From positions 7,501 to 52,573 of the forward strand of contig JAHBMJ010000256.1 of the NCBI GenBank assembly GCA_018398765.1: a stretch of 45,073 nucleotides of DNA, given 5' to 3'. Below the pieces are notes generated by a model. It searched no databases. It was not told the DNA's origin and saw only the letters and a list, made by a program, of their open reading frames with translations. Shown here piece after piece: positions 1-11,049 of the stretch (position 1 is its first letter; every line of letters begins with the position of its first letter). Made by a program: the position numbers and the translations under genes. This stretch comes from Chromera velia. Taxonomy: Eukaryota > Sar > Chromeraceae.

Positions 1-70
1 CACACAAAAGCGCTCCTGACGGGCTGCTTCATGTAGTAGAGATAGAAGAAGACTTTGCACACACACTCAC

Positions 71-2028
71 GGCGGACTGTCTCTGCTTGGATCTCTGCTT
101 CTGAGAGAGACGCGTGGAAGGATACAGAGACGGGAGAGTGGCGAAGATACGGAAAAGGTTCGGGCAGTTGCGCATTCAGCAAAGATTGCCTGGGCAGCAA
201 CGTGGGGTTGAGGGGGGGATTGGGTGCGTCCCTCGGCGCGGGTGCTGTTGCGTTAGCGGCGGCAGAGGCGCTCTGGGGGTGGGCAGCAGGGACAGGTCCC
301 GGAAAGCCGTTGTGTGCGGTCGTGAGAAAGGACGAGGCGGACGCAGAGGTGAAGGACTGATGGGGAATCCCAACAGCTCCTGAAACTGCAGTGGCAGCCT
401 GTGTTTCTTCGGCTGCTTCAGCCTTGGGGCGTTTGGGTAAAGGTGCAGAGTTGCATGTGGCGTCAAACTCTTGCCTTCCTTTTTTCTGTCTGTCCGTTCT
501 GACTGGAGGGAGGTTCGGGGTACGGGCGGCGAGTTGGTGGATCAACGCCGTCACACTCGGGCACAGCGCTTGAGGGGAGTTGAGCGCTTTCAGGAGCAGG
601 ACCTTCAGACGTCTCTGCTGTTTTTCTGTGACGTAAGCGTTCGGGGAGCCAGGGCCGTCACAGAGGTCGTCACTCAGGTGGGAAGAACGGACAGCCCCCC
701 GAGGATCTCCAGGAGGAGGTTTGTTCTGCTGTGTGTGCTGCCGCAGTGTCTGTCCATGGATGCTGCTGCTCGGAAGCATGTGACTGGACAGACCGGCAGA
801 AATCCCGTCTGGGCAATGGGGTTTGGGGTCTGGGGCGCTGTGGTATGTCATTGGATTAAATCCAGTGGGAGGGGGGGAGGGGGGCAAATCCAGGAGGAGG
901 GGTAGGAAAGGGCGCATTCGAAGTGACGGACTGGAAAGGATCCCCTCCTAGCTCGGACCGACCCCCCTGCATGATTCCGCCTGCCGAGGCAGAAGCAGAA
1001 GAGGAGGAGAGGGGGTCTGGTGCCACCCCTGCCTGTTCGGTCGAGGGGACGGCGGAGGGATTTTTGAAGTAACGTGGTGCGAATGTGAGAACTTTTTCTC
1101 CTCCTTCCAAGTCTGAATGAGAGGAAGAGTCTGAAGAGGAGCAGGAGGACATGGATGAAAGACCACCTATAGAACCCCCTTCCTCCCCCCTCTCCAGTTC
1201 ATCACATCGACGAGCCGGAGCCTCACGAAAGTCCTCGTCAACCTGCAGGTGACTGAAGACATGCTCGACCCTGCTGGCAAAACTGCTGTTTGCGCTTGGA
1301 GCGACAGAGCCGGCAGGCCAAGAGGATGCCAGGGTCTCGAATTCAAAACTCTTCAGGTCTGCATTCTCGTCCCTTCCGGGTGCGAACACGACGCCCCGTC
1401 CAATACGAATGTGAAGGGGGGGCAGTGGTGTGGGCAGAAAAGAACGCTTCTGGCCACCGTCTCCCTCTCCAGGGGGACCCCCTTTTCGGTTGACCCCCCC
1501 GACTGAAGTGAAACTGCGGAGTGTTCTGTCGACCTGAGACTGGACCAATCTGGCGCTGAGAAACGCCCAGTCGCATTCAGAGACGAACGCCCTGTCTCCT
1601 CCGAAGAGGGTTCGAAGCAGTGCAGTCACTCTGGAAGCCTCTGCATGGGTCATAACGGGAAGGGCCATGCAGAACCGGGTCCAAAAAGCACGTTTCTTCA
1701 GGGATTTCAGCTTCAGCCTCCGCAAAGCCCTCGTACAGTCCCTCTGAGTCACTGATTCCAACAAGCATACGAAGAGTCGCTGGATGGCCATTGAAATGGC
1801 CTTCTTGTGGGCCTTTTGACGGCACTCTCCTGCTAAGGACACACAGATGTGGCTACCGTTTTCCTCTCTTGTAACAGAGGGGCCATCCAGATCCCACCCA
1901 ACAACCTTCCAAGCGTTACCACCCTTTGCTCCGTGCTTGGCCGATGTTTCTTTCCCTGTCCCTTTCCTTCCGTTTGCCCTCCCCCCCCGCCCGTCTCTTG
2001 GAGGACGCCGGTGGACATCCTGATTCAT
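71..2028 (-). CDS. Gene A: hypothetical Pro/Ser-rich protein, 3' end off window
   Basis: I do not recognise this protein. ATG at 2028-2026 has a purine at -3 and an in-frame TGA five codons upstream, so it is a credible start. The frame runs open for about 390 codons to a TAA at 856. The N-terminus is basic (Arg/Gly/Lys), followed by a helical Leu/Lys/Arg-rich stretch (about residues 95-170) and a Ser/Glu/Pro-rich tail. A second minus frame is open from 860 to base 1. My preferred model joins them by an intron 962-809 (donor GTCGGT, acceptor CCCAG, phase 1), giving exons 2028-963 and 808-71. A strong GTGAGT donor at 70-65 then sends the gene off the left edge. Alternatively a 1-base indel in the C-tracts near 870-885 joins the frames. 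At least 600 residues are visible. Reality of a gene is fairly secure; the junction is not. Confidence 0.6.
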
Positions 2029-2339
2029 GTTGGCAGCCAGAGTTCAGCTTGACGATCTGTGCTGTAGAAAGCTGGAGGATCTCTGCAGAAGCTTGATAAG
2101 CAGAGAGTCCAGAGGGTCCAGTACGTAGACGGTTGTGCAACCAATAAACACCCGTCAACCCTCAACGAGTTGCCAGCCTGACTCACAGAAGGCGCCTCTG
2201 ATCTGTCTCGAGGCCTGAAAAGCGCAGAGACGCAGAGATCAGCACGCCCACGACGAGAAGAACAAAGAATAAAACAAGACCAAGTCAGCTCTGAGAGCAC
2301 TGCGTCACTTGTCGAGACTCGAGATTTGGTCAAGTCATC

Positions 2340-3650
2340 CGGCCACAGTCACCATTCGTCATCAGAATCGCAATGTGTGTGTTTGTTGAAGGAGACTGCC
2401 AACTGCAGGAAAGCGAAGCGGGGGGCACTTACCACACATAGCCCCGGAAAGCGAAGCGGGGTTAGGTGTTATAGGTGTTCGGGGTGGCGCGGGCATCTCC
2501 CTAAGCCATGCACACATATGTAGCTACGCTCGAAATAACGCTCGAGATTCGGGGACCCATAGTAACCCATAGTAGGCTCTAGTAGGCTCCTAGAATCGAC
2601 TCAATCGAGAATAACAGGAAAAGGTGGAACTTTCTGATAAACTGGTATAAACTAGCTTAGATGCGCATCTGATATATGGGGACGCGGTATGCATAATAAA
2701 TTAAACCTTCAATCACCAAATCTATTATAAAATATTTTATGTAACGGCTAGCAACGGCATTGCATAACCCCACACAATTCCTTAATTCCGCGTTGACCCC
2801 CCTCCCGCTCTAATACAAGCTCGTTAAAGTTCGTTTATATTCGTTTATATAAGTTAACCAAAGGCCGATTACCCAGTGTTAGCCAGCGTAATCCCCTCCC
2901 TCAAGCCTCCATAACTGTCTGTAACCTATTATAATTATTAACGATTATAACTGCTCTCTAACTAATTTACTTTTATATCGGTGAGTGCCCCGCATCCAGT
3001 GGCCCGGAATCCACTGAGAAAGCATATCTGGAAAGAGATCGATATGCCCTTGTTATAGCTTTTTTTATTGTTGAACTGCCGGGGTTACTGCTCTCTAATA
3101 ACTGCAAGAGCACGCACTAGAGCACGCATATCATTAAAAAAAAATTAAAGCTCAAAAAAATACTAAAAAGTTTAAGAAACACTTATCCGTTGTAGTATGA
3201 GAAGAAAAATTGATTTGACGCTTTAAACGTTAAACTTTAAACGTGCTAGTGCAGTATACTGCAGTATACTTAACTAGGCTTTGGTTCAAAAAGTTAACAT
3301 ACTGTGATATTATTACCGTCGGCCAGGGGCCATGTATAACATGCATATGCATGCATACTTTGAGCTACTCTGAGCACTCGATATGAATTTTGAGTCACGC
3401 GGCTCACGCCCCGGCTTTGTATACTAATAAAAGACACTGCATCAGAGCATCTTTTCAAGAAAACTCTGCTAAGTAAGCAAAAAAAAGTTAGGCCCAATCT
3501 ATAATTTATTTTGATAGAAAAAAAAAGTGAAAAAAATGATTTAAAAAAAATGATACTCTTGTCAGACTTAGCGATATACTTCGCGGAATCTTTTAAAGTT
3601 TAAACAGTAAATTAAAGTATTTTGAAACACTCTCTCTTTCTTTTGTCAGT
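2340..3650. other. AT-rich gene-poor island
   Basis: Sequence here is clearly more AT-rich than the flanking genes and full of stops in all frames. It contains a direct repeat of a 16-base GGAAAGCGAAGCGGGG word near 2408 and 2447, short tandem words (CAGTATACTG near 3250) and A/T homopolymers. No domain-bearing frame was found. It resembles degenerate transposon or spacer DNA, but no terminal repeats or transposase remnant could be identified. Confidence 0.55.
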
Positions 3651-3718
3651 ACGCTCTGTATCCAAGCCCTAGTCCGCGCCTATTTTTTTGTTTTAGTCTG
3701 TCTAGGTCTCGGTGTATG

Positions 3719-3733
3719 TGCGTCTGTGTGTGT

Positions 3734-3773
<40 letters not shown>

Positions 3774-3800
3774 TGTGCGTGTGTCTGTGTCTGTGTTTCT
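3719..3800. repeat. (TG)n microsatellite
   Basis: A dinucleotide TG run with minor interruptions lies in intergenic DNA. The frame on the minus strand that reads alternating Thr/His is only a translation of this repeat. Confidence 0.9.
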
Positions 3801-3899
3801 GTGTATCTGTGAAAACAAAAAAACCTGAAAATGGAAATATTCTAAAAAGCATGTGTCTAAAACTCTGCACTAAGCCTCTGAGGCATCCATAATTTGCGT

Positions 3900-5486
3900 A
3901 CGGTTACTACGGTATCTCGCGTTTTTCCTCATGAAATGTTTCATACATTTGTTCTTCCACTTTTACTTAATGAGAGAGCGGTGTCCAGGAATTCCGGTCA
4001 TTTTAGCGAGATAGTCCGCCCTGCAAATAGGAGACAAAACCCGGAGAGGGTTTGGGCCAGGTCTTTTGCATTCAGCAAGATTTATTGATTTGAAAGCTTT
4101 AGCCAGCACTCTTACACAGCAAGTCTTCCTGAGGTGTTTGCCCTTCGTGAATCGAAACAAAAGATATTCGAATATAGTCGTAAACAAAATTCAGGTCAGG
4201 AAATGACAACCGACCTGCTGGTGTCGTGGGCCTGCATTTTGAGTCTGATAAATCGGTCAGAGCCCTCAAGCGCCTCTGCAGAGAGGAACACATAGACGCA
4301 ACGAAGGAGGACAGAAGATGTTTGAAGGGAGGACGGCAAGACGGGAGGTATTCGGAAAAGCATACTTTTGCGCATTCGGGGAAAGTCCTCCAATCCTTCC
4401 TGACACAATGCATCCTATGGATTCTTGACTCCTCACTGCTATCTTCATGCATGGATGTGTCCCATGTTTCGTGCTGCAATTGCGTGAGCGCTCATGCATG
4501 CATCTCATGCACTGAACATGAATCGGACCGACAAAGTAGTGAGAATTTCTGTTGTACACGAGGCGGAGGTCTCTGTTCAACTAAATTTCTGCCTAATTAT
4601 GTCTGTATGGCCCTATCACCCAAAATCCTAAGCTCCTCGCCCCCCCGCCCCCCCTCTGACCTTGAAAGGAGACCTCACAGAGGTCCGACACCCTTCCGAA
4701 AGCGGCTCTCAGATGGTCCTTGTAGATTACAATCTTCCCACTCAACTTCCGAAGCTGCGAGAAAAAAAAATGGAAAAAATGTTTCACTTCCTCATGCACA
4801 CGCACAAATTTCCAAAGCATCTCATGATCTCTTCGCACAGACGTGTATCAATTGCCTCTTTGCTTCAGCTCTCTCCCATGCTCCCCTTCACTGGATTGCG
4901 GAGAGAACAAAAAGAGTCCACAAAGAAGCGCCACAAACAGAACGGACAGACCATGAGAGCAAAAAATTTGATGTTGCTCTCCAGACAGCTGAATCATCAC
5001 TCGAATCGCGGCCTCAGAGTATTCAACGTTTGAGAGATTTGCCAAACTTTAAGGCAAAAGCAACATGTTCTTCTCACCTAGTCTAGTAGTGACAGTTTTG
5101 GTGTGATCAGCTGACCGTTCTTCGTTGCCATCTTCGGAGTCGAACCTTCACCGGCATATGCTCACGCTGCACAATCAGACGGGAGGGCAAATTTGGGTTT
5201 TTCATTTTTTCTCCACAGATACGCAATGAACTTTCATTCAAGCAGGTCTGGGCACAAAGAGACCATGAGAATCTCTACAAACCCCCCTTACTTTCTTGAA
5301 AGGTGAACAAGGCCCATAACACAACTTAACGAAATCTCCTCTCCTCTCCTTGACCGGGTCGGATGTCCTTTCAGTCATGGCAGCGAAGAGAGGAGGGGAA
5401 AGGGGGAAATTCGGTTTGACATTCTTTCTTCTCTTTTGACCAAATGGCCAATGACTCTCAAGCCACCTCCATTAGATGGGGTGACG
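3900..5486. other. Intergenic region without supported gene
   Basis: The longest open frame (plus strand, about 4226-5086) starts at GTG and has no recognisable domain. Its composition is erratic, and overlapping frames on both strands are also open. I see no convincing donor/acceptor pairs. Nothing here is annotated with confidence, although an orphan gene cannot be excluded. Confidence 0.4.
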
Positions 5487-5492
5487 TTTATT
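5487..5492 (-). terminator. AATAAA poly(A) signal of gene B
   Basis: On the minus strand an AATAAA hexamer lies 7 bases beyond the TAA of gene B (5502-5500). That placement supports the stop as the true end of the gene. The cleavage site itself cannot be seen. Confidence 0.5.
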
Positions 5493-5499
5493 CAACATA

Positions 5500-8400
5500 T
5501 TAAGACAAAAGCGCAACTGAATTGAGAGAACAACGGACCTGAGGGCCGAGTTTGAGCATCAGCTTGTCGATCTCCTCTCTCCACGCGCGCCTGTCATTTA
5601 GGCGTCTCCTCTCTTCCTCAATGTCGTTGCTTGTCATCTCCGCCTGCGTCTGCTGCTGCTGAGGAGCTTGTTGCTGCTGCCCTTGGCCTGCCGCTGCCCC
5701 GGCGTCCGCCCCCTCTGCCCCCGTACCCCCTTTCTCGTCCCCCTCGCCCTCTTTCTCTCTGGCCCCGCCCTCCCCTTCTGCGTCCTGCAGCGCTCTCTGA
5801 GAATCGGCCCTCCTCTGACTGTGGGGGGGAAGGGGGGCGTCCACGTGCACAGCTGCGTAGAGAGACTGACGGAGCCCGTTGCTGAGCTGATCAGGCCTTT
5901 GCCTGGGTGGCCGGGGCTTTCTGTGGTCCCCGTGAGTGTGGCGTCGGTGAGTCTTGAGTCTCCCTGAAGCTGCAGGGGAACAGTCGAAGAAAGCCGAGCA
6001 CAATCAGAAAGGACAGGGGAAAAGAGGGGAAGCCAAAGAGGACCAAAAAGTCAATCGAAATGTGTGAAATGATCCGAACAGGATATTATTTTGGTTTGGG
6101 GTTCTGTGATGCCCTATGGCTCTTCTGTCACACTGCTGTGTTTGTCTTTGTGCAACTCATTGATGGAATCCGTCTTGTCGTTTTGTCTGACTGCTTCTGC
6201 CCCTGCCTTCAATCGTCATCCTGTATCTTCTGAATAATTGTGCTTTGCCTCTCATCCGATATTCCGGTCCGAATTGTATTCTGCCTTCATTCCTTCATGT
6301 TTCCCCTTTGGCCCATTGTCGTTGTTTGCCTTTGCCGGACCCTGCAGGAACTTACGTGGTCGGGGAGTTCGAATTTTGTTCAGTGCCTGTATCATTTTGG
6401 GGTTGTCTTTGTGTTTCCTGCACGGAGATAAAAGGCGTCACATCAAGAGGCTTGGCAGAGGCAGCATGATTGATGTTTATGAGGAACACAGCCTGGACAG
6501 CTGGCACGGCTTTCTATCGATGACAAATGCGGGGAGGGTAGAACGAAGAGGTCGAGCGACAAAGAAAGCGGTTGGACGGCCGGGAGATGAAAGGCTTGGG
6601 GCAAGGGATGGGCATGCAAGCACGCAGAGGGAAGAGTGTATGGAACACTTTTTTACCCACGAATAGAGCAGGAGAGGGATTCTGAAGGAAAGATAATGCC
6701 GATGAATATGTATTGCCGTCATTTGAAGGAAAGAACGAAGGCAGGAAGGAAGGAAGGACGGAAGGAAGGAAGGAAGGAAGGAAAAAGGAAAGGAAGGAAA
6801 GAAGAGAAGAAGGAAGAAAAAAAGGAAGGGAAGCGACAAAAAAAAGGAGGAAAGGAAGGAAGGAAGAAAACAAGAAAGTAAGCAAGGAATGAGTGAATGA
6901 AAAAAAAAAGAAAGGAATTGAGGATTTTAGAAGCTGACTTGAACAATCCGTCCTCGTCCTCTTCTACGCTTGCCCTCCCACTGCTGACGGCCTGGCTCTG
7001 TCTCTTCGAAGAATTCACGGATTGTCTGGAGAAGAACGCCACTTCCCTCTTAGTGTGGCTGCCCCCCCCTGAGATAATTGCAGGTGCTGATGCCTGTCTC
7101 CATGGACTCATCTGCATCGCAGATCTCATCGAGCTCATGTGGGCATCATCTGTCACCGACTCCTCGGGGTGTCTCAGCCTCGTTCCCTGCACTCACGCAC
7201 AAAAGCACAATGAAGAAGAATGATGCACGATGAAGAGAGACTCCTTTGGAGATTGAAGAAAAGAGGTCCGATTTTGAAGAGGGCATTCGGGTGTCTTCTG
7301 GGCCTTCGCGTGGTCTCTGACCAAATTTCATTACTTTCAGAAGACTCGCATGGTTTGATTCCGTCACCAGCGCCGGGTCTTCTCATCCCCCCAGCCGTCC
7401 TGAAGAGTGTGTGCATTCACAGCGACAGGCACGGAGCACGAGCGTGAAGAGAGGAGAGAGACCTCCATGCTTGCAAGGCTAGTTGCTGGCCGACTGACAT
7501 CATGCATCCCCCCTCCGCCTTTGCCCTTCATGTGCCCGATCCCCATATGGTCGCCTTGTTCTGCGGGCAATCATTCAAAAAAGGAGACACAGACGAAGGC
7601 GAAGAGAAGCAAGGGACAGATATGAGAGCGACTCCGTCAAATCGCATGTATTGTTGCATGAGATGGGAGCACGTGCCTGACGTCTACAGCCAACATGGGA
7701 ACGTCATTTTCTCTTGCAGAACGACTGCCTCGATCTCTCCCAAGAAGGCCGCGGCAGGTCCATGAAATTGAAAGCCGCAAATGGACTTACACTGATTCCT
7801 AGTGAAAAAACAAATCCCGATTTGTGAATAAACATTGCACATGTTATGTGTTACGTTTGCATATTCTTTTTTTCGTACTTTTTCTGTCTCCATGCCCTTT
7901 TCCTCTTCCTGCTTCTCTCTCTTCCATTCGGTCATTCATTCATTCATTCATCCATTCGTTCATTCTCTCTCTCTCTCTCTCTTTCTTTCTGTTTCTCTCT
8001 GAGGTCGTGTGTGTGTGGATGACAGACCGGTGGTGCTTTGGACGTACCGCTTCGAGAGAGAATGTCACTTGAGGGATCCGCCAGGCTTGAGCACGAGACA
8101 CGGCCTGCACTTCCAACAAGGAAGCAATTTTTGAGTGCAAAGACCGCATCGTTCATCTGTATTTGTGATTCGGGGGAGCAAGACATAAGCAGGAGAAGCT
8201 GCCCGCCTGGCAATTCCTCAAGGAAAAAGTTTAGAAAAAAAAAAGAGACACACAGGACGCCTACAAATGTGGCCTCAGGAGTTTGTGCATACAGACAGAA
8301 GGCGAATCGCAGCGAAGGAGAAAGAGGAAAAAAACGAAGAAAGAAAAAAACGTAAAAGGAAGGAAACTCTTGCTTCTCTCTTTGTCGGTAAAGAGAAGTA

Positions 8401-10159
8401 ATGAACTGAAGTCACCAGCTCTCCCTGACGCACGCCAACCCTATCTAGACAGTGCTATGTATGTTCTTCAGGGCCACTTGATCAGGCCCCGGTCCTCTGC
8501 GCTCCCGCGCACGTCCCTTCTCCTCTCTTTTCTCTTTCCCGCTCCCCCTCGAGACGGCTTGAGCCACGGTACCCTTATCATGCCACAAAAGCCATCCCAT
8601 TCTCTGCATCTGCCGCGATGACCGACCTTGTTTGATAAGCTGTAAATGCCGTGAATGGGGATCCCCGCTTGCCCTCAGTCTGCGCATTTCCAGTCTCCGC
8701 CTATTCAGTCGCATGTGCTGCAGTCCAGAGAAGGGGGGGCAGAATCTTCAAAGAGGACGGAACATGCAGCGAAAGAAATGACCAGTCGTTGTCTAGTTGG
8801 TTCACAAAGGAGTGGACACAGGCTACTCGTTTGGCTACAGAATTTTCTTGCCCTTGTTGCGACGTTACATTTCGCTTCTCTTCTTCTGCCCGTTCAATCC
8901 CTAGTTTTTTCCAGCCACATTTTGAGTCCATTCATTCCAGTCTGTTCACACTTCCTCGAAAGACCCACAGCCCCCCATTGCACTCACATTTCGAAATTGC
9001 ATGTGCGCCTTCCGGCTTTCGTTGAGTTGCTGCTGGATTTTCCACTCGACGAAAGGAAGCTGCGGGGGGTGCACCGAGTAGGGCTCAGTTGCGGTTGAGG
9101 ACTCCATCAGAGACGGCTGGATGGCAAGAGAGTTGCACGCAGTGTCAGTCAGAGCCAGCATGTGCGAACCCCCAGGCGGGACACCCAGAGAAGCTCCACA
9201 GATTCGGAGGGGGGGGAGGGGGTTCCTTCGAATTTCCTCGGCCTCCCTCTTCACTCGTTCTCTCCACATGGTCTCCCTCTCCTGCCACGTCTGCTCTCTT
9301 CTCTCTCTTCCCCTCGCGGAAGCTTGCCAGCTCGACAGCGTCGGCCTTCGAAGAGAATTGTCGTGGGTGTCTGCTGTCGTTAGAATGCGGTCTGCTTGCT
9401 GCACGAAGGAAGTTTGAAGAGTATGCTATGCGTGTCGGTTTTCTAGGGTCGACGAGTGTAAGTGTGCAGCAAAGCTCAAATGTCGCGATACGGAACAGAA
9501 AAAGGTAGCTACCCATGCACAAAAGTAAAGTCTCTGTACCGAAAAAGTATAAGAAAATAGACATATAAAAGAGATTGACGGATGGTAGAACAGCCATGCC
9601 GGGAGGATCAAAAGATGGACAAACGTTGGATGGTAATTTTGCGTATATACCTCGATCATTGATTGGAATTTGCTGATGTTCGGGAAGGTCGTGTGCGTGC
9701 TGTCTCCCACGGAGCGTCGCACAGAGCTCTTGTCCCCAGGGGTCCACCTGGAGCTCCGGGGCTGGGAGCCGAAGAGCGATGAGGTCGCTCCCATTCCGGA
9801 TCCCTCGTTGGCAGTGTTGTCAAGGGCCGCAGCCGAAATGTCTCGGTAGTGGGAAGCATCTGGAGCGAAATGCTGCAATTAGACACGCAAGATAGAAAGC
9901 AAAACAAGAAATTGGGTATCAGAGGTGTATGGGATACAGGGAAAAGTAGTTGTCGAGACGAAAGAAAAGAGAGCATGATCGGGGCCCGCATGCGCGACCA
10001 CTCAGCCAAGCACACAAAGCAAGTGCTGACATCCAAGCGTACTTGACTGTCAATTGTCTGTAAACCCGAATGGGGATTGGCGGAGTATGCTGCTGTACAG
10101 AAAGCGGATGGACGCACCTTCGCAAAGTTCCTCCAGTATGTGTCTTTGGATTGGGGCAT
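5500..10159 (-). CDS. Gene B: orphan 484-aa protein, six exons
   Basis: Exons on the minus strand are 10159-10118, 9872-9651, 9398-8988, 7186-6939, 6417-6356 and 5969-5500; total 1455 nt, all phases agreeing. Introns are GT..AG; five of five acceptors end GCAG. The protein begins MPQSKDTYWRNF. It has a Ser/Thr-rich N-terminal third and an Arg/Glu-rich helical stretch with repeated Trp/Arg/Glu (exon 3). A Gly/Glu/Ala and Gln-rich linker (exon 6) precedes a short charged C-terminal helix (about residues 445-470, IEEERRRLNDR). No signal peptide or membrane segment is visible. I cannot assign a family; the charged helices suggest a structural or cytoskeletal role, which is only inference. It shares a divergent promoter with gene C. 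Confidence 0.78.
6721..6890. repeat. (GGAA)n tetranucleotide repeat in gene B intron
   Basis: A degenerate GGAA/GAAA array lies between exons 4 and 5 of gene B. On the sense (minus) strand it is a (TTCC)n pyrimidine tract. Long Phe/Leu/Pro/Ser frames across it are repeat translations, not genes. Confidence 0.9.
7930..7990. repeat. (TCAT)n and (TC)n repeats in gene B intron 3
   Basis: A short TCAT tetranucleotide run is followed by (TC)n and (TTTC)n inside the 1.8-kb third intron of gene B. Here the pyrimidine strand is antisense to the gene, an exception to the usual orientation in this window. Confidence 0.85.
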
Positions 10160-11049
10160 CACGCAAGAAAAATGGACGGCCAGAGCAAAAGACCGCTTCC
10201 GCAGATGGAGAGCAGTGTGTCAGATTGCGCGTCTGGCCAAAAGAGGTCTGATCAGCTGCCTGCAGGTCTCCCTGCACAGGTGTGTTAATCTTGAGCGGAA
10301 GAGTGTTGCAGGCGGTCGTGCATGCTTGTATCAATTGTGGGAGATTTGAGAAGGCAGTCGAGAAAGGCTCTGATCTGCGATGCGATTCTCCCCTTTGTCT
10401 GGACCCTCCCAGGACCTTATGCAGAGCCGTCGATCTGTCCTCAGAATGCGGTGTGAGTGTATAAACTGCACAACAAGACTTATATATATATAAGAGTTTT
10501 TCATCTGAATACGTACATATATATATATATATATATACGTATATATATACATCGATATTTATAAGAAAGAAATATTTATGAGTGCATGCATGCGATGTGC
10601 ATGCGTACATGAGATTTCACACTCAGAGGGCAAATCAGATTGCAAAAAGGCCCCAGACCACCTCCGCTTTCGCATACTGAAAATCAAGAGCTCCCGCGCG
10701 CAACCGAAGTCTTGAGGCACTTGCAAATATGGTCGATTCGTGAATTATATATGTAACGCATGCATGTCTGATACACCCTCCACAAGTTAGTGCCTCATTT
10801 GTCGCAGAACTTAAAGGGCAAACCGTCACAATAGGGAAAAAAAGTATGCTGAAAGAAGGGGCCCTCGGACAAGGCCAGTCTCTTTGACGCATGCATGCAT
10901 GCGCTTTAATTGACAGATCGAGCTCGAGCCGTCGACTTCAAACTGAACTTCGATCTCCATCTTGTGTATACCAGTGACGACCTGATTGACAGTGTGTACG
11001 TATGTGAACAGGTGAACAGTCAAAGAAACCTCGAAACACATGCAGTGAG
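10160..11049. promoter_or_regulatory. Divergent promoter region of genes B and C
   Basis: The 890 bases separate the two divergent start codons. The region contains GCATGC-type palindromes at 10583-10593, 10597-10605, 10758-10767 and 10889-10904 (the last is four overlapping repeats), and an AT microsatellite at about 10476-10560. TGCATGCA is a known binding word of some apicomplexan ApiAP2 factors. Regulation by such a factor here is inference. No TATA box or transcription start is assigned. Confidence 0.45.
10476..10560. repeat. (TA)n microsatellite
   Basis: Runs of alternating T and A separated by short GC-containing words lie between genes B and C. Confidence 0.85.

Noticed and set aside
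4226-5086. 861-base plus-strand open frame
   Set aside because: It starts at GTG, has no domain, and competing frames on the minus strand are equally open. Composition and splice signals do not support a gene.
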